This document shows positions 7,467 to 14,539 of a stretch of 64,000 bases of DNA, one piece after another (position 1 is the stretch's first letter; each line of letters begins with the position of its first letter). This DNA is from UBA4781 sp963674975 (GTDB lineage: Bacteria; Chloroflexota; Anaerolineae; Anaerolineales; Anaerolineaceae), in NCBI GenBank assembly GCA_963674975.1, contig OY771913.1, positions 1,302,001 through 1,366,000 on the forward strand. Reading direction: 5' to 3'. The notes under the pieces were generated by a model. The model ran no database searches and was not told the DNA's origin. It saw only the letters and a program-made list of their open reading frames with translations. Made by a program: the position numbers and the translations under genes.

Positions 7467-8444
7467 TTAGTACACAATAAAAGCAGCTAGTTCACCCACC
7501 GTGATACCGTGAATATAATGGTCGATATCAAACCTCTGTAAAGTTTCTTTCACATCTTCCTCGCAAATAGAAACACCCTGCAGGCTTTCTTCCACTTCAG
7601 CGATCTCGCCATCCCCAAAGTAATCCCCATAAATACGGATCGTTTTAATGGCTCCTTTTTCCACATCCATATAGATACTCAAATTCCCGTTTGCAAAATG
7701 ACGCTCTTTTTTGATATTGTATTCGGGAGAACGCCCGTAATTCCAATCCCATTTAACATACCGCTCTTCACGCAGTTTCTTGATAGCCATTTTATCTGCC
7801 TCATTGAATTCATAACGCATCACCCCTCGATCAGCATGCATATCCCGGAAAAATTGTTCCTTGAAATCATCTATGGTCACATCCGGAAAATGATCGCAAA
7901 TATTGGTTACCCGGCTGCGCACCGATTTTATCCCCTTCGATTCGATCTTATCCGCTTTGACCCGCAGCACATCTGAAATGGTATCCAGATTAGAATGGAA
8001 CAGCAGCGTTCCATGATGAAGCAGCCGACCTTTCTTGATGGATTGTGCGGTGCCAGAGATCTTTTTTCCAAACAGTGTCAGGTCATTTCGCCCGGTAAAC
8101 TCCGTGTGAACACCCATCTTTTCCAGTGATTCCATGATCGGAACTGAAAGCTCTCCGAAATTGAACATACGACCTTCTGCATTCAGGACTATGGAGAAAT
8201 TTAAATTGCCAAGATCATGGTAAACCGCGCCCCCGCCGGATAAACGTCTGACTACCTGCACCTCATGTTCACGCACAAAATCCGCGTTGATCTCTTCAAT
8301 GGTATTTTGATGCCTGCCAACCACTACTGCATTCCGGTTCTGCCAGAGCAGAAAGAATTCTTCTCCAACCATTTGCTGGAAAACATATTCCTCGGCTGCC
8401 AGGTTGTAATAGGCATCTTTTTCGTCCCATTGGATCAATTTCAT
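7467..8444 (-). CDS. lplA: lipoate--protein ligase
   Basis: 325 residues, full length for the LplA family with the C-terminal accessory domain. RRLSGGGAVYHDLGNLNFS (about 65-83) is the lipoate/ATP-binding signature, and the conserved lysine lies near KKISGTAQ (about 127-134). The enzyme activates lipoate as lipoyl-AMP and transfers it to lipoyl domains of 2-oxoacid dehydrogenases or glycine cleavage H protein. No substrate protein or lipoate synthesis gene is in the window, so scavenging is likely. No terminator is visible before the tRNA promoter. Confidence 0.93.
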   Translation of the reverse strand: MKLIQWDEKDAYYNLAAEEYVFQQMVGEEFFLLWQNRNAVVVGRHQNTIEEINADFVREHEVQVVRRLSGGGAVYHDLGNLNFSIVLNAEGRMFNFGELSVPIMESLEKMGVHTEFTGRNDLTLFGKKISGTAQSIKKGRLLHHGTLLFHSNLDTISDVLRVKADKIESKGIKSVRSRVTNICDHFPDVTIDDFKEQFFRDMHADRGVMRYEFNEADKMAIKKLREERYVKWDWNYGRSPEYNIKKERHFANGNLSIYMDVEKGAIKTIRIYGDYFGDGEIAEVEESLQGVSICEEDVKETLQRFDIDHYIHGITVGELAAFIVY

Positions 8445-8601
8445 GATTGTTTTAATCCTTTTTATCTTTGCACTAAAGAATATCTATTTTAAAACCTTTT
8501 TAACACCGGCGAAACCCATATATTCATATTTTCATAGATATTTACATCTGAATTACGGAAATTTTTAATTACATTATTTTTCTGTTTCTTAAATTGACCT
8601 G

Positions 8602-8618
8602 TATAATATTTGCTTATG
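8602..8618 (+). promoter_or_regulatory. -10 box placed for a leaderless azlC transcript
   Basis: A consensus TATAAT (8602-8607) ends eight bases before the azlC ATG (8616). The expected transcription start falls on or within three bases of the ATG. No Shine-Dalgarno sequence is present and no good -35 box is seen. Confidence 0.55.
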
Positions 8619-9314
8619 CTGACTATCAATACCGCGAGCATTAAACTTAGAGAATTCCTCAATGGAGTCAAAGGCGAACTGCCCATATTGTTGGGTGTTG
8701 CGCCATTCGGCATGATCTACGGTGTGCTGGCTACTGACGCCGGACTATCCACACTGGACGCGCAGGCTATGTCCGCGATAGTTTTCGCAGGATCAGCCCA
8801 ATTTATGCTGGTTCAGCTAATCAGCCTGGGCACGCCTGCGTTGGTGCTGATCTTAAGCGGATTCATTATCAACCTGCGCCACGCGTTGTACAGCGCTTCG
8901 GTGGCGCCTTACATGAAACCTCTCAGCCCCTTGTGGAAAGTTATCCTTTCCTATATGCTCACCGATGAGGCTTACGCCGTGGTAATCATGCATTATCAGA
9001 AAGATGACCAATCAGAGTACAAGCACTGGTACTTCCTGGGCGCCGGGCTAACACTGTGGACCTGCTGGCAAATCTGCACCGCGGCAGGCATTTTCCTTGG
9101 TGCGCAGATCCCACCCAATTGGGGATTGGACTTCACACTGGCATTGACCTTCATCGCGTTGGTTGTCCCAGCCATCGATGACCGTCCTTCCCTGCTGGCA
9201 GCGCTGAGCGCGGGGGCAGTGGCTCTGCTGGCACGCGGACTGCCCTATAAACTGGGCATGATCGCAGCTACCCTGGCGGGTATCGCAGTGGGATTATGGA
9301 GTGAGAAACGATGA
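8616..9314 (+). CDS. azlC: branched-chain amino acid exporter, large subunit
   Basis: About 232 residues, typical AzlC length. GVKGELPILLGVAPFGMIYG near the N-terminus, FAGSAQFM (about 63-70) and NLRHALYSAS (about 86-95) are conserved AzlC motifs. The membrane protein exports branched-chain amino acids together with AzlD. A TTG at 8610 is in frame, but the ATG at 8616 is preferred. There is no Shine-Dalgarno sequence, and a TATAAT lies eight bases upstream, so the mRNA may be leaderless. Its stop overlaps the azlD start by four bases. Confidence 0.93.
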   Translation: MLTINTASIKLREFLNGVKGELPILLGVAPFGMIYGVLATDAGLSTLDAQAMSAIVFAGSAQFMLVQLISLGTPALVLILSGFIINLRHALYSASVAPYMKPLSPLWKVILSYMLTDEAYAVVIMHYQKDDQSEYKHWYFLGAGLTLWTCWQICTAAGIFLGAQIPPNWGLDFTLALTFIALVVPAIDDRPSLLAALSAGAVALLARGLPYKLGMIAATLAGIAVGLWSEKR

Positions 9315-9631
9315 GCAGCATCTGGACCGTGATGATCGTGGTCGGATTACTGACCTTTCTGACACGCCTTTCATTCGTCCTGCTGCTGGAACGCTGGAAG
9401 CCACCGCAGGTCGTACGCAGCGCACTGCGCTATGTACCGGTGGCAGCGCTGAGTGCTATTATCGTGCCGGAATTACTGCTAGTGAACAATACTCTGGATT
9501 TTTCACCGGGCAACGCACGCCTGATCGCAGGAGTGATCGCAGCGCTGGTAGCATGGCGTACTAAAAATGCACTATGGACCATCGCGGCAGGCATGACTGC
9601 TTTCTTGATCTTGGAAAATTTTGTGCTTTAG
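9311..9631 (+). CDS. azlD: branched-chain amino acid exporter, small subunit
   Basis: 106 residues with about four transmembrane helices; TFLTRLSFVLLLER near the start is the AzlD signature. It partners AzlC in export of branched-chain amino acids. Coupled to azlC by an ATGA overlap. Its 3' end overlaps the convergent membrane-protein gene by four bases, so no terminator fits between them. Confidence 0.93.
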   Translation: MSSIWTVMIVVGLLTFLTRLSFVLLLERWKPPQVVRSALRYVPVAALSAIIVPELLLVNNTLDFSPGNARLIAGVIAALVAWRTKNALWTIAAGMTAFLILENFVL

Positions 9632-10044
9632 CCAGCCCTGCGCTTTTGATCCTGTACAACGAGCAAAGCAGCAGCCAGTAAGACCAACCCACTCCCATCG
9701 AAGAGGATGAAGCGTTTCACCGATGAATAGACTAATGGATCCTGGTAATTCCCAATCACCAAGATCACTGTTTCCCCAATAAAACCAATGCTCTGCATGA
9801 TAACGGCTTCTACCAGTGAAGTGAAATTCTTGAGCGGGTGCCAGAGCGCAAAGATGTAAGGAACATTCCACATAAGGAACAGCAGCCCCATAGCGCGGAG
9901 CATGCCCTGCCCGACCTCTCCGGAAAGACCAAACCCACCCATGTAGTGCTCCGGCTGCCAGAGAAAAACCAGCGCACACTGCAGATTGATCAGCAATACC
10001 ACACCAATCAGAAAGCGGACCAGGTTAAGACGTTTACCGTTCAT
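9628..10044 (-). CDS. four-helix membrane protein, unknown
   Basis: 138 residues with about four hydrophobic segments and conserved-looking polar positions between them (WQPEHYMGGFGL, WNVPYIFALWHP). Not assigned to a family. The ATG is only six bases after a TACAAT -10 box, and no Shine-Dalgarno sequence is seen, so translation may be leaderless, as suspected for azlC. It is convergent with and overlaps azlD by four bases. Confidence 0.7.
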   Translation of the reverse strand: MNGKRLNLVRFLIGVVLLINLQCALVFLWQPEHYMGGFGLSGEVGQGMLRAMGLLFLMWNVPYIFALWHPLKNFTSLVEAVIMQSIGFIGETVILVIGNYQDPLVYSSVKRFILFDGSGLVLLAAALLVVQDQKRRAG

Positions 10045-10136
10045 AATCAGATTGTACAGGAAGTTCAGATTTTTATATGTAACTTCTCCTTGAGAAATGC
10101 TTATACTGCATACCGCTGCTCGACATGGGTGAAGTT

Positions 10137-10174
10137 TTTATAGATTCAGAAAGAGTGATTTACGAATCTATAAA
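10137..10174. repeat. AT-rich 11-base inverted repeat after the DUF624 gene
   Basis: TTTATAGATTC and GAATCTATAAA are perfect inverted copies separated by 16 bases. It lies 34 bases after the DUF624 stop and upstream of the four-helix membrane-protein gene. The 3' flank is A-rich in both orientations, so it lacks the U-tract of a standard terminator. It may act as a transcript-end stabiliser or a binding site. Confidence 0.6.
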
Positions 10175-10207
10175 AAAAGAGGGAAATTTACAAATGAATT
10201 ATGCTAA

Positions 10208-10873
10208 TTATTTATTGCGCCTTATTTTTTGTCTCTCAATAACAAGGAGAACAGCGCGGTTGCCCACATCTGCCAGCAGCACCCCACCTACTGCAAAAAT
10301 GGTCATGAACAATACCACGCCAACAAGAATCATTAAGATCAATTCGAGATCATACGCGATCGAAAAGGATAAGTTTTTATTCAACATCAGAAAAGAATTA
10401 CGAAAAGCAGTTTTCACCTGCGGTTGTTCTTGCTCAACCATAAACGACAATACCCATGTTTGCAGCAGCAGCCAAACTACCAGTAAAGCAATATAAAATC
10501 CCTGCATATTGGGGAAGATAGAACTGCCCACGTTCTTTTGATTACTAAGGAAAACATCACCGATAAAGACACCGCATATCAGCAAATTTATCAAGCCCCA
10601 GCGCCAACCAGCACCCCAGGATCGCTTTAACCCTTTGGTAAAATCATTTACCTCCACTATTTCCCCATGTGCCAGGCGATTGGCATATTGAAAAAGAGCA
10701 AGCGTGGCAGGTGGACCGGGGATGATCGCCAGAACACAGAAGGTCCAGATCAGATTGACAACCATTACAGACCATATATCATCCCAGATATCTTTCAATG
10801 AAACTTTAATAATTTGAAATACTCGTCCAAACTCTTGAAAACCAGCAGGTAGATCTGTAGCAGAGAACTGCAT
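10208..10873 (-). CDS. DUF624 (YesL-like) membrane protein of the sugar operon
   Basis: About 221 residues with five hydrophobic segments and the N-terminal DIWDDIWSVMVVNLIWTFCVLAIIPGPPATLAL region characteristic of YesL/DUF624 proteins. These are regularly encoded beside carbohydrate ABC transporters; their function is not established. It is the last gene of the nine-gene glycan operon, starting eight bases after the MalG-type permease stop, with AAGGA overlapping that stop region. Confidence 0.85.
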   Translation of the reverse strand: MQFSATDLPAGFQEFGRVFQIIKVSLKDIWDDIWSVMVVNLIWTFCVLAIIPGPPATLALFQYANRLAHGEIVEVNDFTKGLKRSWGAGWRWGLINLLICGVFIGDVFLSNQKNVGSSIFPNMQGFYIALLVVWLLLQTWVLSFMVEQEQPQVKTAFRNSFLMLNKNLSFSIAYDLELILMILVGVVLFMTIFAVGGVLLADVGNRAVLLVIERQKIRRNK

Positions 10874-10880
10874 GACCAAA

Positions 10881-11759
10881 TTATCCTTTTACACCTGTAT
10901 ATGAAACACCCTCAATATAATACCGGCTGAAGATAAAGAAAAGAATCAAAACCGGAATAGCATTGAACATAGCACCTACCAGTGTCAAATTCCATTGAGC
11001 TTTATACTGCTGTTTAAAAATACTTAAAGCCACATTCAATACGTACATATCAGGAGTGTTTTCATACAGCAGCGGCTGCAAAAATGCATTCCACATTCCC
11101 TGGAACTGTAAAATGAAGACGGTCAACAGCGCCGGACGTGCCAGCGGCAAAACCACACTGGAGAATATTTTCATATGACTGGCGCCATCGATCACAGCCG
11201 CCTCTTCCAGATCTACAGGGATCGACTTGAAATACTGTGTCAGCATAAAGATTCCACTCGCCCCCACAGCACTCGGAATGATCAATGCCCAGTATGTGTT
11301 GATCAAATGCATTTTCGACATCAACACATACGCCGGAATAAGGGTTACCGCTCCGGGAATCATCATGGTTGCCAGCATGAAATTAAAAATGGCGTTCTTA
11401 CCCGAAAAATTCATTCTGGCAAAAGCATAGGCTGCCATGGAGCAAAAGATCACCTGCAGCGACGCTACAGTTACTGCAAGGAAAGCAGTGTTGAATAACC
11501 AGCGTGGGAATGTACCGCCGCCGCCGATATCTGTATTCCACACTTTTGCCCAATTCTCAAATAACCACTTCTCCGGAAAGATCTTCGGAGGATAGGCAAT
11601 GATTTCCGCATTGGTCTTGAAAGAACCCGTGGTAGCCAGGAAGAAAGGCATAATCGCAATCAATCCAATCAAAATTAGAAGAAGATAACGCAGAATATTC
11701 GATATATAGTAGCCGGGAGTTTTCTTCGACTTCTTTTTTTCATTTTTTTGTGATTTCAT
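10881..11759 (-). CDS. sugar ABC transporter permease, MalG type
   Basis: Six-helix inner-membrane permease of the CUT1 carbohydrate family. The EAA loop that docks the ATPase reads EEAAVIDGASHMKIFSSVVLPLARPAL (about residues 192-218 of the longest frame). A longer start at 11765 exists, but GGAG lies seven bases before the second ATG (11757-11759). No ATPase gene is in the operon, so a shared MsmK/MalK-type ATPase encoded elsewhere must energise it. Confidence 0.93.
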   Translation of the reverse strand: MKSQKNEKKKSKKTPGYYISNILRYLLLILIGLIAIMPFFLATTGSFKTNAEIIAYPPKIFPEKWLFENWAKVWNTDIGGGGTFPRWLFNTAFLAVTVASLQVIFCSMAAYAFARMNFSGKNAIFNFMLATMMIPGAVTLIPAYVLMSKMHLINTYWALIIPSAVGASGIFMLTQYFKSIPVDLEEAAVIDGASHMKIFSSVVLPLARPALLTVFILQFQGMWNAFLQPLLYENTPDMYVLNVALSIFKQQYKAQWNLTLVGAMFNAIPVLILFFIFSRYYIEGVSYTGVKG

Positions 11760-11774
11760 AACCATACTCCACTT

Positions 11775-13013
11775 TTAATACTTTTCTGTGCCGCGCTCCA
11801 GTACACGTCGTTGGATGAAGGTAAGCAAGAAAATGATGAGAGCCAGAATGAATGCCAGCGCAGAAGCATAGCCCATGTTGATCGGTCCCTGTGAACCCAT
11901 AGCTTCACGGAAGATCAAATACACGGGTGTCAATGAGGTGCCCAGCGGTCCCCCCTGGGTAGCCAGATAAACCTGATCGAATACCTGCAGGGTACCTATC
12001 GTTCCCAGTACAACGACCAGCAGAATGATCGGTCGTAAAAGCGGAAGTGTGATATTTTTGAACTGCTGCCAGCCGTTTGCGCCATCAATAGCTGCAACTT
12101 CATATAATACCGGATTGATATCCTGCAGCCCTGCCAGAAACATGATCATAAAGGTAGGTGCGGTGGTAAAAATGTTCTGAAACATGATCGCCATCCAGGC
12201 GATACTGGGTCCTCTTAGATACCACTGTGCCGATTTGATCTCAAATCCAAACAACTGAAATAAACCACGTGGATCACCCAACCAGTTGATCGGATCATAC
12301 GTTACCCCAAGCGGAGTCAATATTTTATCCAAGAAACCATTGATAAATCCACCTTTCAAGTAGAGCCACACGAAGATCAATGTGATGACAACCGATGAAG
12401 TTACACTGGGCGCGTAGAAAATAGTTCGGAAGAAATTTCTCATTTTTATACGAGAATTCAACAAAACAGCCAACCCAATTGCAAGTGCTGTTTGAAGGGG
12501 AACAACAATAATTGAATACCAGACCACATTATATAGAGCCTGCAGGAAATCTTTTTGTGTTGAATCTACAAACCCCATAAAAGCTTTTTTGTAATTTTCC
12601 AAGCCAATCCATACCGGTTCGGTAAAAACATCGTATTTATTAAAAGAAATATAAAAAGCAAAAAGAATGACGCCTACTGTGAATATGGCTGTGATCAGTA
12701 AATATGGAGTTAAAAAGGAATACGCAGTAAAAAGAGTATTTCTTTTTTTAGGATTTGTCCAGACATGATAAACCGTTCTGGCAACAATAATTCCGAGTAT
12801 CACAGAGAGTACGCCAACACCGATAAGAAAAGGTACAGCAGTTTTTTTCACCTCAGCCAGATAGGTCTGCGTGGTCTCCATGACTTTGGGTCCGCCTTTA
12901 GTAGGAGCATTCATGACCGCTATCAGCATGACAATGAAAACAACAACTGCAAAAGTAAGAATACTGGCAAAAACTCTTTTCCGCTCTTGAGAGGACTGAA
13001 TGATGGACTTCAT
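11775..13013 (-). CDS. sugar ABC transporter permease, MalF type
   Basis: 412 residues, longer than many CUT1 partners because of two extra N-terminal helices and a periplasmic stretch (about residues 15-85), as in MalF. The EAA loop YEVAAIDGANGWQQFKNITLPLLRP lies near residue 305. GAGGAGG precedes the ATG. It forms the translocation pore with the downstream MalG-type subunit. It follows the binding-protein gene after a strong intercistronic hairpin. Confidence 0.93.
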   Translation of the reverse strand: MKSIIQSSQERKRVFASILTFAVVVFIVMLIAVMNAPTKGGPKVMETTQTYLAEVKKTAVPFLIGVGVLSVILGIIVARTVYHVWTNPKKRNTLFTAYSFLTPYLLITAIFTVGVILFAFYISFNKYDVFTEPVWIGLENYKKAFMGFVDSTQKDFLQALYNVVWYSIIVVPLQTALAIGLAVLLNSRIKMRNFFRTIFYAPSVTSSVVITLIFVWLYLKGGFINGFLDKILTPLGVTYDPINWLGDPRGLFQLFGFEIKSAQWYLRGPSIAWMAIMFQNIFTTAPTFMIMFLAGLQDINPVLYEVAAIDGANGWQQFKNITLPLLRPIILLVVVLGTIGTLQVFDQVYLATQGGPLGTSLTPVYLIFREAMGSQGPINMGYASALAFILALIIFLLTFIQRRVLERGTEKY

Positions 13014-13063
13014 AACACACCTCCTCGCCCTTAACTACATACGATATAATGGGATGAAGGTGA

Positions 13064-13093
13064 TCTGGCGGGTGCTCTTGAGCACTCGCCAGA
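13064..13093 (-). other. intercistronic hairpin between binding protein and permease genes
   Basis: A 13-base stem (TCTGGCGGGTGCT/AGCACTCGCCAGA, one G-T pair) with a four-base loop. It lies 20 bases after the binding-protein stop and about 50 before the MalF-type start. No U-tract follows on the minus strand. It probably protects the upstream transcript from 3' exonucleases, giving excess binding protein. Confidence 0.75.
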
Positions 13094-13112
13094 CCCGTGA
13101 GAAAAAATGTTT

Positions 13113-14426
13113 TTATTCGCCGTTTAAGGCAGTCTGTGCTTCCGCTTGAGCTTGCGCAAAAGCTTCATCAACAGTTTGGTCACCTAACCAAATACGTTCC
13201 AGAGCCTTTGATACCGCATCATTAACCTTGCTGGTATAAGGACCCCAGTACGCGACAAGAGTATCGGGTAAGAGTCCGCCCTCAGCGATGGCTTTATCAT
13301 TTACATTACCGATCAGGTCGATCTGTTCAGGATGGGTGCTGTAGGCAAAACCCGTCTTGACGATCTCGCCCTGGTTTTCGGCGCTGGTCAGATAGATAGC
13401 GAATGCAGCAGAAGCCATTGGATATTCGGTTGCATCGTTCACACCGATGCCGTTGGTAAAGATCACATCAGCGCGGGTTACATCTCCTCCTGGAACCAGT
13501 GAAGTCTTCCAAACCACATCGGGGAAGGTCAGGTTCATGGTATTTACCATCCAACCACCTTCAAGGGTCATGGCAACCAATTCCTTACCAATCGCTTCAC
13601 CGCACCAGCTGGCTGAAATATCAGCCGGGCGTACCAGGCTTCCCTCATTGAACATATCCGTTACAAAGGTAGCCATTTCTTTGATGGCAGCTGTATCCAG
13701 GGTTGCGGTCGAGAAATCATCCGACGCATATCGTCCACCATTTGAAAAAGCGAACGGTGCGAAACGTGCCCAGTCTGAACCCATGCAGAAACCTGCATAA
13801 TTACCGGTTTCATTAATCGTGAGTGCAGCTTCGCGCATGTCATCCCATGTCCAATCATCCGTTGGTTCGTCAATTCCTGCATCAGCGAATGCTTCAGGAA
13901 GGTAAACCAATCCCAGGGTGCTCCAGTCTTTTGGTAAAGCATAAGTCGCACCATCCAGGGTGAATATGGTCAGCAGGGAAGGAATGAAATCATCGCGGCT
14001 GACACCCGCCTGAGCCATTACATCATCCAGAGCCATCAACTGCCCGGAGGAAGCGAAAGCGGTCATCAACTGGTCATCCACATAGAAGACATCGGGGGCT
14101 GTACCGCCAGCCATTTGTGCCTTCATCTTATCCTGGAAGTTATCAGGAATCGGTTGAAAATCCACGGTAACCGACGGGCAGACTTCCTTGAAACGCTCAA
14201 TGGAATCTTTGTAGATCTGCTGTTCTGAATCATCACCCCATCCAGAAAACACGATGGTTGCGCCTTCTTCTACCGGCAGCGGGCATGAACTTTCTTCTGT
14301 TTCAGTTTCAGCAACGGTTTCCGGTTCACTAACCGTTTCCGCTGCAGTTTCACTGGAACCGCAAGCGGTCAAAATCATAGCGCTTACGACCAGGCAACTA
14401 AGAATTACGAGAATCTTGCTTTTCAT
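13113..14426 (-). CDS. sugar ABC transporter substrate-binding lipoprotein
   Basis: 437 residues. A lipoprotein signal with lipobox ILTACGSS (Cys at 22) is followed by an acidic Thr/Glu-rich linker. The family-1 (MalE-like) solute-binding fold follows, with ITIVFSGWGDD and KAQMAGGTAPDVFYVD (about 110-125). It captures an oligosaccharide for the downstream permeases. AAAGGAG precedes the ATG. The enzymes encoded upstream suggest a mixed glucose/mannose oligosaccharide as substrate, which is inference. Confidence 0.93.
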   Translation of the reverse strand: MKSKILVILSCLVVSAMILTACGSSETAAETVSEPETVAETETEESSCPLPVEEGATIVFSGWGDDSEQQIYKDSIERFKEVCPSVTVDFQPIPDNFQDKMKAQMAGGTAPDVFYVDDQLMTAFASSGQLMALDDVMAQAGVSRDDFIPSLLTIFTLDGATYALPKDWSTLGLVYLPEAFADAGIDEPTDDWTWDDMREAALTINETGNYAGFCMGSDWARFAPFAFSNGGRYASDDFSTATLDTAAIKEMATFVTDMFNEGSLVRPADISASWCGEAIGKELVAMTLEGGWMVNTMNLTFPDVVWKTSLVPGGDVTRADVIFTNGIGVNDATEYPMASAAFAIYLTSAENQGEIVKTGFAYSTHPEQIDLIGNVNDKAIAEGGLLPDTLVAYWGPYTSKVNDAVSKALERIWLGDQTVDEAFAQAQAEAQTALNGE

Positions 14427-14539
14427 GAATCTCTCCTTTTTAAATATTTTTTATTCACGCTTTTGAATATGATTTTCTTTTATCTATCTATACTCACACC
14501 TCCTCTCTTTCAATTCCGACGATCATTCCATGAATCCAT

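Noticed and set aside
8489..8713. Minus-strand frame overlapping the azlC start
   Set aside because: It covers the azlC promoter and N-terminus, has no ribosome-binding site and no recognisable domain.
10137..10174. AT-rich hairpin as terminator of the DUF624 gene
   Set aside because: No U-tract in either direction; recorded as an inverted repeat only.
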